Positions 41,543 to 49,495 of a stretch of 64,000 nt of DNA are shown here, in pieces (position 1 is the first letter of the stretch; every line of letters begins with the position of its first letter). This DNA is from Blastococcus fimeti (GTDB lineage Bacteria; Actinomycetota; Actinomycetes; Mycobacteriales; Geodermatophilaceae). The notes under the pieces were generated by a model. The model ran no database searches. It saw only the letters and a program-made list of their open reading frames with translations, and was not told the DNA's origin. The DNA lies in the NCBI GenBank assembly GCA_900102115.1, contig FNAW01000008.1:1-64000 (forward strand), given 5' to 3'. Position numbers and translations under genes: made by a program.

Positions 41543-41567
41543 TGTGGACGACGCGGCGCCGTCCACA
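41543..41567. promoter_or_regulatory. inverted repeat TGTGGAC-N11-GTCCACA in the divergent promoter
   Basis: A perfect 7-bp dyad with an 11-nt spacer, placed over the expected -35 region of the HTH-Mop gene and about 40 bp upstream of the DUF2786 gene. It is a candidate operator for the HTH-Mop protein. Confidence 0.45.
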
Positions 41568-41575
41568 ACCGTGGC

Positions 41576-41581
41576 TAGGGT
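41576..41581 (+). promoter_or_regulatory. leaderless -10 box of the HTH-Mop regulator
   Basis: TAGGGT, 6 nt before the GTG start at 41588. Confidence 0.45.
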
Positions 41582-41587
41582 CTTGCC

Positions 41588-41983
41588 GTGGCCGCCACCT
41601 ACCGGATTGCCGAGGCGGCGGCTCTGCTCGGCGTCAGCGACGACACCGTCCGGCGCTGGATCGACAGCGGCCGGCTGCCCGCCTCCCGCGACGGCGGCGG
41701 ACCTGCCGTGGTGGAGGGCGCGGACCTCGCCCGCGTCGCCGCCGAGATGCACGAGGCACCCGCGCCCGGCGTCACGCGCTCCTCGTCGGCGCGCAACCGG
41801 CTCACCGGCATCGTCACCCGCGTCCTCCGGGACACCGTAATGGCCCAGGTGGAGATCCAGGCCGGCCCGTTCCGCGTCGTCTCGCTCATGTCGCGCGAGG
41901 CCGCCGACGAGCTCGGCCTCGAGGTGGGCGTCCGGGCGGTCGCGACGGTCAAGGCCACCCAGGTCAGCGTCGACGTCCCGTAG
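41588..41983 (+). CDS. HTH plus Mop/TOBE molybdate-binding regulator (ModE-like)
   Basis: A 131-aa protein with an excisionase/MerR-type helix-turn-helix at 1-45 (RIAEAAALLGVSDDTVRRWI) fused to a single molybdopterin-binding Mop/TOBE domain at 62-131 (ARNRLTGIVTRVLRDTVMAQ). The Mop domain binds molybdate and the HTH would bind DNA. It lies 127 bp upstream of modABC, so molybdate-dependent control of uptake is the likely role. It is shorter than E. coli ModE, which has two Mop domains and a different HTH. Confidence 0.88.
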   Translation: MAATYRIAEAAALLGVSDDTVRRWIDSGRLPASRDGGGPAVVEGADLARVAAEMHEAPAPGVTRSSSARNRLTGIVTRVLRDTVMAQVEIQAGPFRVVSLMSREAADELGLEVGVRAVATVKATQVSVDVP

Positions 41984-42110
41984 CGGGCGGACGTCCTCGA
42001 TCGGACGCACCTGCGGTCCCCGACGCCGAACAGCTTGCGCACGAGCGGAGGAATCTGCTCTGCTTCTCCGCAGACACGGCCGATGGGGCCGGGCGTCGGG
42101 AGAGGACCGG

Positions 42111-42857
42111 ATGCGCCGGCAGGCCCCGCTCGCGCTGCTCGGGTGCGCCCTGCTGCTCGTCGGCTGCGGGGGCTCGGACGGGCGGAGCAGCACGCTCACC
42201 GTCTTCACGGCCGCCTCGCTGACGGACGTCTTCGCGCAGCTCGGCGAGGAACTGGAGGAGCAGCGCCCCGGACTCGACGTGCGCTTCACCGTGGCCGGCA
42301 GCTCGACGCTGGCGGCGCAGCTCGTCCAGGGCGCCCCCGCCGACGTCTTCGCCTCCGCCGACGAGCGGCAGATGGCCGTGGTCACCGACGAGGGGCTCGC
42401 CGACGACCCGACGGTCTTCGCCGCGAACGTGCTCACCATCGCCGTTCCGGAGGGCAATCCGGCCGGCGTGACCGGCCTGGCCGACCTGGCCCGCGAGGAG
42501 CTCGCGGTCGCCCTCTGCGCACCCGAGGTGCCGTGCGGCGCCGCGGCCGAGCGGCTGCTGGTCACCGCCGGGGTCGAGGCCCGGCCGGACACGTTCGAGG
42601 CCGACGCGCGGGCGGCGCTCACCAAGGTCGAACTCGGGGAGGTGGACGCCGCCCTCGTCTACGTCACCGACGCCGCAGGCCGCCCGGACGCCGTCGACGC
42701 GGTCGAGATCCCGCAGGCGGACGCCGCGGTCAACGAGTACTCCGTCGCCGTCCTCACCGACGCGCCGGACCCGGACGCCGCCCGGGCCTTCGTGGAGCTG
42801 CTGCTGTCCGCGGACGGCCGCCGCCTGCTGGCCGACGCCGGGTTCCGGCAGCCGTGA
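42111..42857 (+). CDS. modA: molybdate ABC transporter, substrate-binding lipoprotein
   Basis: A 248-aa periplasmic-type binding protein anchored as a lipoprotein (signal sequence with lipobox LLVGC at about 16-20). Seen: LTVFTAASLTDVFAQLGEEL, FTVAGSSTLAAQLVQGAPADVFASADE and VNEYSVAVLTDAPDPDAARAF, all typical of ModA. It binds molybdate or tungstate outside the membrane. It overlaps modB by 4 nt. No ModE-box palindrome was seen in the 127-bp leader. Confidence 0.94.
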   Translation: MRRQAPLALLGCALLLVGCGGSDGRSSTLTVFTAASLTDVFAQLGEELEEQRPGLDVRFTVAGSSTLAAQLVQGAPADVFASADERQMAVVTDEGLADDPTVFAANVLTIAVPEGNPAGVTGLADLAREELAVALCAPEVPCGAAAERLLVTAGVEARPDTFEADARAALTKVELGEVDAALVYVTDAAGRPDAVDAVEIPQADAAVNEYSVAVLTDAPDPDAARAFVELLLSADGRRLLADAGFRQP

Positions 42858-43666
42858 GCCGCCGGGACGGCGAGCGGACCGGCGCCGGCGTGCCCCTGCC
42901 GCTGATGGTCCCGGCGGCGCTGGCCGTCGCCTTCCTCGTCCTGCCGCTCGCCGGCCTGCTGGTTCGCGCGCCGTGGTCCGGGCTCGGCGCGCAGCTCACC
43001 GCCCCCGGGGTCGGCTCGGCCCTGCGCCTCAGCCTGGTCTCGGCCACCGCCGCGACGGCGGTCTCCCTCGTGCTCGGCGTCCCGCTCGCCTGGGTGCTCG
43101 CCCGCTCGCGCATCCGCGGCCGCGCCGTCCTGCGCGCGCTGGTCACCGTGCCGCTGGTGCTCCCCCCGGTGGTCGGCGGCGTCGCGCTGTTCCTCGTGCT
43201 CGGCCGGCAGGGCGTCGTCGGCTCCTGGCTGGACGAGACCTTCGGCGTCACGATCCCGTTCACGACGACCGCGGTGGTGATCGCCCAGACGTTCGTCGCG
43301 ATGCCCTTCCTCGTGGTCAGCGTCGAGGGCGCGCTGCGCGCGGCCGACGCCCGGTTCGAGGACGTGGCGGCCACGCTCGGCGCCGACCGGTGGACGACGT
43401 TCCGCCGCGTCACCCTGCCGATGGTCGCGCCGGGCGTCGCCGCCGGCGCGGTGCTCTGCTGGGCGCGGGCGCTCGGCGAGTTCGGGGCGACGATCACCTT
43501 CGCCGGCAACTTCCCGGGGACGACGCAGACGATGCCGGTCGCGGTGTACCTGGCGCTGCAGCGCGAACCGGAGGCCGCCGTCGCCCTCTCCCTGGTGCTG
43601 CTCGCCGTCTCGCTGGCCACACTGCTGCTCCTGCGGGACCGCTGGCTGGGACGGGCAGCGGCGTGA
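42854..43666 (+). CDS. modB: molybdate ABC transporter permease
   Basis: A 270-aa integral membrane permease with about six helices. Seen: the ABC-permease coupling loop region VAATLGADRWTTFRRVTLPM (EAA motif) and RALGEFGATITFAGNFPG, highly characteristic of ModB. The GTG start overlaps modA by 4 nt and the stop overlaps modC by 4 nt, so the three genes form one coupled operon. Confidence 0.95.
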   Translation: MSRRDGERTGAGVPLPLMVPAALAVAFLVLPLAGLLVRAPWSGLGAQLTAPGVGSALRLSLVSATAATAVSLVLGVPLAWVLARSRIRGRAVLRALVTVPLVLPPVVGGVALFLVLGRQGVVGSWLDETFGVTIPFTTTAVVIAQTFVAMPFLVVSVEGALRAADARFEDVAATLGADRWTTFRRVTLPMVAPGVAAGAVLCWARALGEFGATITFAGNFPGTTQTMPVAVYLALQREPEAAVALSLVLLAVSLATLLLLRDRWLGRAAA

Positions 43667-44715
43667 GCCTCGCCGCCCAGGTGCGCGTCCAGCGGGGGAT
43701 GTTGCACGTGGAACTCGACGTCGAGGTCGCCGACGGCGAGGTGCTCGCCGTCCTCGGGCCGAACGGCGCGGGCAAGTCCACGCTGATCCGCGTCCTCGCC
43801 GGGTTGCTGGCCCCCGACGCCGGCCGGGTCGAGGTGGACGGCGTGCCGTGGGACGACGTCGCCCGCAGCGTCCACCTCGCGCCGCACCGCCGTCCGCTGG
43901 GCATGGTCTTCCAGGACGCGCTGCTGTTCCCGCACCTGTCCGTGGCCGACAACGTCGCGTTCGGGCTGCGCACCCGCGGCACCGCCCGCGCGGCCGCGCG
44001 GGCTGCTGCGGAGCGCTGGCTGGCGCGGGTGGAGCTCGACGGCCTGGGCGGACGGCGGCCCGCGGAGCTGTCCGGAGGGCAGGCGCAGCGGGCGGCGCTG
44101 GCGCGGGCGCTCGTCGGCGATCCGGCGCTGCTGCTGCTCGACGAGCCGCTGTCGGCGCTGGACGCCCGCACCCGGCTCACCGTCCGGGCCGTGCTGCGCC
44201 GGCACCTCGCCGCGTTCGCCGGCAGCACGGTGCTGGTCACCCACGACCCGGTCGACGCGATGGCGCTGGCCGACCGGGTCGTCGTCGTCGAGGAGGGCCG
44301 CGTGGTGCAGGCCGGCACCCCGGTCGAGGTGAGCCGGCGGCCCCGCACCGACTACGTCGCCCGGCTGGTCGGCCTCTCGCTGCTGCCCGGGACGGGGAAG
44401 GGCCGGTCCGTGCGGCTGGACGGCGGCGGCGAGGTGGCGGTCGCGGACGAGGTCGCCGGTCCGGTGTTCGCGGCGGTCCGCCCGGAGACGGTGGCCCTCT
44501 ACCTGGCCCGGCCCGAGGGCAGCCCGCGCAACGTCTGGCCGCTCCGGCTGGCCGGCGCCGTCCCGCACGGGACGACGGTGCGCTGCGAGCTCGAGGGCGC
44601 CGTGCCGCTCGTCGCCGACGTCACTGCGACCGCCTTCGCCGAGCTCGGCCTGGCCCCCGGCGCGGAGGTCTGGGCGGCGGTCAAGGCCTCCGAGGTGGCG
44701 GTCTACGCACGCTGA
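43663..44715 (+). CDS. modC: molybdate ABC transporter ATP-binding protein
   Basis: A 350-aa ATPase driving ModAB. Seen: Walker A GPNGAGKST at 32-40, Q-loop MVFQDALLFPHL, signature LSGGQAQRAALARAL near 136, Walker B LLLLDEPLSALD, and the H-loop VTHDPVDA. The C-terminal regulatory TOBE domain spans about 280-350 (VTATAFAELGLAPGAEVWAA). It starts at GTG 43663, overlapping modB. The length is usual. Confidence 0.95.
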   Translation: MSLAAQVRVQRGMLHVELDVEVADGEVLAVLGPNGAGKSTLIRVLAGLLAPDAGRVEVDGVPWDDVARSVHLAPHRRPLGMVFQDALLFPHLSVADNVAFGLRTRGTARAAARAAAERWLARVELDGLGGRRPAELSGGQAQRAALARALVGDPALLLLDEPLSALDARTRLTVRAVLRRHLAAFAGSTVLVTHDPVDAMALADRVVVVEEGRVVQAGTPVEVSRRPRTDYVARLVGLSLLPGTGKGRSVRLDGGGEVAVADEVAGPVFAAVRPETVALYLARPEGSPRNVWPLRLAGAVPHGTTVRCELEGAVPLVADVTATAFAELGLAPGAEVWAAVKASEVAVYAR

Positions 44716-44740
44716 GAGAGCCCGCTGGGAGAGTGGGGCC

Positions 44741-45334
44741 ATGAGCTGCGCCGCCGTCGTCCTCGCCGCCGGGGGCGGCCGCCGCTACGGGATGCCGAAG
44801 GCGCTGGTCGAGTACGAGGGCAGCCTGCTGGTCGAGCGGGCCGTGCGGACGGCGCGCGCGGCGTGCGACGTCGTGCTGGTCGTCCTCGGGGCGCAGGCGG
44901 TGGACGTGTGGCGCACCGCGGATCTCAGCGGCGCCACCGTGCTGGCCAACGGGGACTGGGAGACCGGCATGGCCTCCTCGCTCCGGACCGGGCTCGACGG
45001 ACTGCGCGGCTTCCCCGGAACCGTCGACGCCGCGCTGGTCACGCTCGTGGACATGCCCGGCATGACGCCGGAGGCGCTGCGCGCCGTCGCCGCGCACGCA
45101 GCACCCGATGCGCTCGCCGTCGCCACCTACGACGGCGTCCGCGGGCATCCGGTGCTGCTCGGCCGCGAGCACTGGGCCGGCGTGATCGGGACGGCGACCG
45201 GCGACGAGGGTGCCCGGCGCTACCTGGCGGCCCACTCGGGCCCCGGAGGCGAGGTGACCGAGGTCGACTGCACCGGCCTGGCCGATCCGGCGGACCTCGA
45301 CGTCCCGCCGCCGGGGGTACCTTCGGCGCCGTGA
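44741..45334 (+). CDS. MobA/MocA-like nucleotidyltransferase
   Basis: A 197-aa NTP-transferase fold. Seen: the nucleotide loop VVLAAGGGRRYGMPKALVEY, GDWETGMASSLRTGL and LVTLVDMPGMTPEALR (metal site). This pattern fits MocA-type CTP:molybdopterin cytidylyltransferases, which make the MCD cofactor used by CO dehydrogenase-type hydroxylases. MobA (GTP) is possible but less likely, given the adjacent coxSLM genes. It lies 25 bp after modC and overlaps moaE by 4 nt. Confidence 0.82.
   Translation: MSCAAVVLAAGGGRRYGMPKALVEYEGSLLVERAVRTARAACDVVLVVLGAQAVDVWRTADLSGATVLANGDWETGMASSLRTGLDGLRGFPGTVDAALVTLVDMPGMTPEALRAVAAHAAPDALAVATYDGVRGHPVLLGREHWAGVIGTATGDEGARRYLAAHSGPGGEVTEVDCTGLADPADLDVPPPGVPSAP
45318..45323 (+). 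promoter_or_regulatory. possible internal leaderless -10 box for moaE
   Basis: TACCTT, 7 nt before the moaE GTG, inside the end of the preceding gene. Confidence 0.3.
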
Positions 45335-45756
45335 TCGCCGGGGCCCGGATTGTCAGAGTCGTCGACGAGCCGCTCTCCGTCGCCGAGCACGAGGACGCCG
45401 TCGCCGACAAGGCCGCCGGCGCCGTGGTCTCCTTCGCCGGCGTCGTCCGCGACCACGACGGCGGCCGGTCGGTGACCGAGCTCGAGTACGTCGGGCACCC
45501 CACCGCCGAGCAGGTGCTCACCGAGATCGCCGCGGAGTTCGCCGCACGCGAGGGCGTGCACGCCGTGGCGGTCAGCCACCGCATCGGCCTGCTGGGCATC
45601 GGCGACGTCGCGCTCGCCTGCGCCGTCAGCACGTCGCACCGCGGGGCGGCGTTCGCCGCCTGCGCCGACCTCGTGGACGAGGTGAAGAAGCGGCTGCCCA
45701 TCTGGAAGCGCCAGGTCTTCACCGACGGCGAGGAGGAATGGGTGGCCTGCCCCTGA
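45331..45756 (+). CDS. moaE: molybdopterin synthase catalytic subunit
   Basis: A 141-aa MoaE, which with MoaD converts cyclic pyranopterin monophosphate to molybdopterin. Seen: GAVVSFAGVVRDHDGGRSV, LEYVGHPTAEQVL, VAVSHRIGLLGIGDVALACA and the active-site lysine segment EVKKRLPIWKRQVFTDG. The GTG start overlaps the transferase stop. The partner MoaD is encoded 10 kb away at 56097. Confidence 0.94.
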   Translation: MIAGARIVRVVDEPLSVAEHEDAVADKAAGAVVSFAGVVRDHDGGRSVTELEYVGHPTAEQVLTEIAAEFAAREGVHAVAVSHRIGLLGIGDVALACAVSTSHRGAAFAACADLVDEVKKRLPIWKRQVFTDGEEEWVACP

Positions 45757-45775
45757 CGGTGGGATGCTCGCACGC

Positions 45776-46654
45776 GTGACCCACCTCACCAGCCCCGACG
45801 AGCTCGCGGCCGCGCTCGAGGGCACCGGCTACCTGCCCGACGAGGGCCTCGCCACCGCCGCCTACCTGGCGCTGGCGATGCACCGGCCGCTGTTCCTGGA
45901 GGGGGAGGCCGGCGTCGGCAAGACGGCGCTGGCCCACGCGCTGGCCGAGGTCACTGGCCGGCCGATCTACCGGCTGCAGTGCTACGAGGGCCTGGAGGCC
46001 AGCCAGGCGCTGTACGACTGGGACTTCGGCCGCCAGCTGCTGCACCTGCGCGCGGCCGAGGCCGCGCACGCCGCCGACAACCCCGACGCCCTCGAGGCCT
46101 CGCTCTACGACCGGCGCTTCCTGCTGGCCCGCCCGCTGCTGCAGGCGCTGGAGGACTCGCCGTCGGTGCTGCTCATCGACGAGATCGACCGCGCCGACGA
46201 CGAGTTCGAGGCGTTCCTGCTCGAGGTGCTCTCGGACTTCACCATCTCCATCCCCGAGCTGGGCACCGTCCGCGCCGTGACGCCGCCGCTGGTGATCCTC
46301 ACGTCCAACCGCACCCGCGAGGTGCACGACGCCCTCAAGCGACGCTGCCTCTACCACTGGCTGCAGCACCCCGACTTCGACCGCGAGGTGGCGATCCTGC
46401 GCCGCCGGCTGCCCGAGGTGACCGAGCAGCTGGCCCGCGAGGTGGCCCGGGCGACGGCGCGGCTGCGCACCCTGGACCTGCTCAAGCCCCCCGGCATCGC
46501 CGAGGCGATGGACTGGGCGACGGCGCTGCACACCCTCGGCGCCCGCGAGCTGGACCCCGACACCGCCGCCCGCACGCTCGGCGCGGTGCTCAAGTACCGG
46601 GAGGACACCGAGCGCGTGCAGCAGCAGGTGCGGGGGGTGCTCTTCGGTGCCTGA
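45776..46654 (+). CDS. MoxR-type AAA ATPase (CoxD-like)
   Basis: A 292-aa AAA+ ATPase, as in cox clusters where CoxD helps assemble the Mo-Cu or Mo active site. Seen: Walker A GEAGVGKTALAHAL near residue 41, LQCYEGLEASQALYDWDFGR, Walker B VLLIDEIDRADDEFEAFLLE, sensor 1 VILTSNRTREVHDALKRRCLY. GTG 45776 gives the usual family start (VTHLTSPDELAAAL); ATG 45764 is the alternative. It overlaps the VWA gene by 8 nt. It works with the next gene, as MoxR/VWA pairs do. Confidence 0.9.
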   Translation: MTHLTSPDELAAALEGTGYLPDEGLATAAYLALAMHRPLFLEGEAGVGKTALAHALAEVTGRPIYRLQCYEGLEASQALYDWDFGRQLLHLRAAEAAHAADNPDALEASLYDRRFLLARPLLQALEDSPSVLLIDEIDRADDEFEAFLLEVLSDFTISIPELGTVRAVTPPLVILTSNRTREVHDALKRRCLYHWLQHPDFDREVAILRRRLPEVTEQLAREVARATARLRTLDLLKPPGIAEAMDWATALHTLGARELDPDTAARTLGAVLKYREDTERVQQQVRGVLFGA

Positions 46655-47786
46655 GGTCCGCATGCCGGAGACCAGCACCGCGACCCGGGACGTCGTCGAC
46701 ACCGTGCTCGGCTTCGCGCGCACGCTGCGGGCCGCCGGGGTGACGGCGTCGCCGGACCGCGTCGAGGCGATGCTGGCCGCGGTCGGGCACCTCGACGTCC
46801 TCGACGCCTCCGACGTCTACTGGGCGGGCCGGCTGACGCTGTGCTCCTCGCCGGACGACCTGGACCGCTACGACGCCGCCTTCGCCGCGTGGTTCGGCGG
46901 CGAGCGGCCGCGCGCCCCGCACCCGGCGGCGCCGGAGCTGCGGGTGGTCTCGACGATGGCGCCGCTGGACGCGGGTGAGGGCGAGGGCGAGGAGTTCTCC
47001 GGCTCGGAGGAGCTCGCCGTGCAGGCCAGTGCGGCCGAGGTGCTGCGGCACCGCGACGTCGGGGAGCTGAGCCCGGCCGAGCGCGAGCACCTGCGCCGGC
47101 TGTTCACCGTGCTGCGGCCGGCCGCGCCGATGCGCCCGTCGCGGCGCCGTCGGCCGAGCTCGGCCGGCCCCGTCCACCCGGCGCGCACCGTGCGCCGCGC
47201 GCTGCGGGACGGCGGCGAGGTGACCCGCCTGCTGCACCGCCGGTCGGCCCCGCGGCACCGCCGTGTCGTCCTGCTCGTCGACGTGTCCGGCTCGATGAGC
47301 CCGTACGCCGACGCGCTGCTGCGCTTCGCGCACGTCGCGGTGCGGGCGCGACCGTCGTCCACCGAGGTGTTCACGATCGGCACGCGGCTGACGCGGGTGA
47401 CCCGCGAGCTGCGGCTGCGCGATCCCGACCGGGCGCTGGTCGCCACCGGCTCGGCGATCCCGGACTGGTCGGGCGGCACCCGGCTGGGCGAGGTGCTGAA
47501 GGCGTTCCTCGACCGGTGGGGGCAGCGCGGCACGGCCCGCGGCGCCGTCGTCGTCGTGTGCAGCGACGGCTGGGAGCGCGGCGGCACCGAGCTGCTGGGC
47601 GAGCAGATGGCGCGGCTGCGCCGCCTGGCGCACGCCGTGGTGTGGGTGAACCCGCACAAGGGCCGGGAGGGCTACGAGCCGCTCGCCGGCGGCATGCGGG
47701 CGGCGCTGCCCTCGGTGGACGTCTTCGTCGCCGGGCACAGCATGGCCGCGTTCGAGGAGCTGTCGGGGGTGATCCAGCGTGCGTGA
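46647..47786 (+). CDS. VWA-domain protein (CoxE-like)
   Basis: A 379-aa protein with a C-terminal von Willebrand A fold. It has the MIDAS motif VVLLVDVSGSMSPYADALLR, the later Thr in TRVTRELR, and DWSGGTRLGEVLKAFLDRWG. The N-terminal part is helical with an acidic insert near 110-120 (GEGEGEEF). It is paired with the MoxR ATPase upstream and XdhC downstream (8-nt overlaps on both sides). In Oligotropha the equivalent CoxE acts with CoxD in cofactor maturation. The direct role here is inferred from gene order. Confidence 0.88.
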   Translation: MPEVRMPETSTATRDVVDTVLGFARTLRAAGVTASPDRVEAMLAAVGHLDVLDASDVYWAGRLTLCSSPDDLDRYDAAFAAWFGGERPRAPHPAAPELRVVSTMAPLDAGEGEGEEFSGSEELAVQASAAEVLRHRDVGELSPAEREHLRRLFTVLRPAAPMRPSRRRRPSSAGPVHPARTVRRALRDGGEVTRLLHRRSAPRHRRVVLLVDVSGSMSPYADALLRFAHVAVRARPSSTEVFTIGTRLTRVTRELRLRDPDRALVATGSAIPDWSGGTRLGEVLKAFLDRWGQRGTARGAVVVVCSDGWERGGTELLGEQMARLRRLAHAVVWVNPHKGREGYEPLAGGMRAALPSVDVFVAGHSMAAFEELSGVIQRA

Positions 47787-48900
47787 TGTTCTCGAGGACC
47801 TGGTCGGCTGGTGGCAGGCGGGGGAGACCGTCGGCATGGGCACCGTCGTCGCCACCTGGCGGTCGGCGCCGCGGCCGGCCGGCGCGTCGATGCTCGTCGG
47901 CCCGGACGGGACGGCGGTGGGCAGCGTCTCCGGCGGCTGCGTCGAGGGCGCGGTCTACGAGGAGGCGACCGACGCCGTCGAGACCGGTGAGTCGACGCTG
48001 CGGCGCTACGGCGTGAGCGACGACGACGCCTTCGCCGTCGGGCTGACCTGCGGCGGCATCCTCGACGTCTTCGTCGAGCCGATCTCGCGGGAGTCCTTCC
48101 CGGAGCTCGGCGAGGTCAAGGAGTCGGTCGACCGGCACGAGCCGGTCGCCGTCGTCACCTGCGTGAAGGGCGGCGACGACCGGCTCGGCCGGCGGATGGT
48201 GCTCTGGCCGGACCGGGCCTCGGGCAGCTTCGGCCTGCAGCGCCTGGACGACGCCGTGGCCGCCGACGCCCGCGGCATGCTCGTGGCCGGCCGCACCGGG
48301 ATGCTGCACTTCGGCCACGACGGCGAGCGCCGCGGCGACGACCTGGAGCTGTTCGTCAACTCCTTCGCCCCGCCGGCCCGCATGGTCGTGTTCGGCGCGA
48401 TCGACTTCGCCGCCGCGGTCGCGCGGGTCGGCTCCTTCCTCGGCTACCGGGTCACCGTGTGCGACGCCCGCCCGGTGTTCGCCACGCCGAAGCGCTTCCC
48501 CGAGGCCGACGAGGTGGTCGTCGAGTGGCCGCACCGCTACCTGCAGGGCGAGGTCGAGGCGGGCCGGATCGACGAGCGCACCGTCCTCTGCGTGCTGACC
48601 CACGACCCGAAGTTCGACGTCCCGCTGCTGGAGGTCGCGCTGCGGCTGCCGGTGGCCTACGTCGGCGCGATGGGCTCGCGGCGCACCCACGAGGAGCGGC
48701 TCGAGCGGCTGGCCGAGGCCGGCCTGTCCACGACGGAGATCGACCGGCTGTCCTCCCCCATCGGGCTGGACCTCGGCGCGCGCACGCCGGAGGAGACCGC
48801 CGTGTCCATCGCGGCGGAGATCATCGCCGGCCGGTGGGGCGGCTCCGGGGAACGGCTGACCGGGACCGAGGGGCCGATCCACCGCACCGCCGACCGCTGA
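47779..48900 (+). CDS. XdhC/CoxF-family molybdoenzyme maturation factor
   Basis: A 373-aa protein with an N-terminal XdhC/CoxI domain (GETVGMGTVVATWRSAPRPA; VGSVSGGCVEGAVYEE) and a C-terminal Rossmann domain (MVVFGAIDFAAAVARVGSFL; AYVGAMGSRRTHEERLERL). XdhC proteins bind and sulfurate the molybdenum cofactor before inserting it into xanthine oxidase-family enzymes. It lies immediately upstream of coxSLM. The active-site-proximal Cys in SGGC is present. Confidence 0.93.
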   Translation: MRDVLEDLVGWWQAGETVGMGTVVATWRSAPRPAGASMLVGPDGTAVGSVSGGCVEGAVYEEATDAVETGESTLRRYGVSDDDAFAVGLTCGGILDVFVEPISRESFPELGEVKESVDRHEPVAVVTCVKGGDDRLGRRMVLWPDRASGSFGLQRLDDAVAADARGMLVAGRTGMLHFGHDGERRGDDLELFVNSFAPPARMVVFGAIDFAAAVARVGSFLGYRVTVCDARPVFATPKRFPEADEVVVEWPHRYLQGEVEAGRIDERTVLCVLTHDPKFDVPLLEVALRLPVAYVGAMGSRRTHEERLERLAEAGLSTTEIDRLSSPIGLDLGARTPEETAVSIAAEIIAGRWGGSGERLTGTEGPIHRTADR

Positions 48901-48924
48901 CCTGCGCGGGGACGCGCCGGTAGG

Positions 48925-48940
48925 TGTGGCCCAAGTCACC
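48925..48940 (+). promoter_or_regulatory. CRP/GlxR-like site upstream of coxSLM
   Basis: TGTGG-CCCAAG-TCACC, 8 of 10 positions of the TGTGA-N6-TCACA dyad, about 79 bp before the coxS start. Confidence 0.35.
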
Positions 48941-48961
48941 CCGAGGGGGTAAGACTCGGGG
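48939..48961 (+). terminator. hairpin between the maturation genes and coxS
   Basis: A 7-bp stem CCCCGAG/CTCGGGG with a 9-nt loop, 38 nt after the XdhC stop. It may end the upstream transcript or shape the coxS leader. Confidence 0.4.
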
Positions 48962-49018
48962 GACGAGACCCGGTCGGAACCCGGGCCCACACGGAGCAGC
49001 GATCCGAGCGGAGGATTC

Positions 49019-49495
49019 GTGACCCAGATTTCGGTGCGCGTCGACGGGGCGGCCTACACGGACGAGGTCGAACCACGCACGTTGCTCGTCCACTACCTGA
49101 GGGAGCAGCTCGGCAAGGTCGGCACCGTCGTCGGCTGCGACACCAGCAACTGCGGCGCCTGCACGGTGCACCTGGACGGCGAGGCGGTGAAGAGCTGCAC
49201 GGTGCTGGCGGTCCAGGCCGACGGCAGCGAGGTCACCACGATCGAGGGGATCGCACAGAACGGGACCCTGCACCCGATGCAGAAGGCGTTCCACGAGCTG
49301 CACGGTCTCCAGTGCGGCTACTGCACACCGGGGATGATCATGGCGTCGATCGACCTGGTCGGCGACAACCCGGACCCCAGCGAGCACGAGGTGCGCGAGG
49401 GCATCGAGGGCAACCTCTGCCGCTGCACCGGCTACCAGAACATCGTCCGCGCCGTGCAGCAGGCGGCCGCCGAGATGCGCGGGGCCCAGGCATGA
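49019..49495 (+). CDS. coxS: CO dehydrogenase-type small (2Fe-2S) subunit
   Basis: A 158-aa iron-sulfur subunit with two [2Fe-2S] clusters. The plant-ferredoxin-type ligands are C40, C45, C48 and C60 (VGCDTSNCGACTVHLDGE), and the second cluster ligands are C99, C102, C134 and C136 (LQCGYCTPGMIM, LCRCTGYQNI). It passes electrons from the Mo site to the FAD subunit. The GTG start has a GGAGG box. It overlaps coxL by 4 nt. The order S-L-M is that of form II clusters. Confidence 0.95.
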   Translation: MTQISVRVDGAAYTDEVEPRTLLVHYLREQLGKVGTVVGCDTSNCGACTVHLDGEAVKSCTVLAVQADGSEVTTIEGIAQNGTLHPMQKAFHELHGLQCGYCTPGMIMASIDLVGDNPDPSEHEVREGIEGNLCRCTGYQNIVRAVQQAAAEMRGAQA

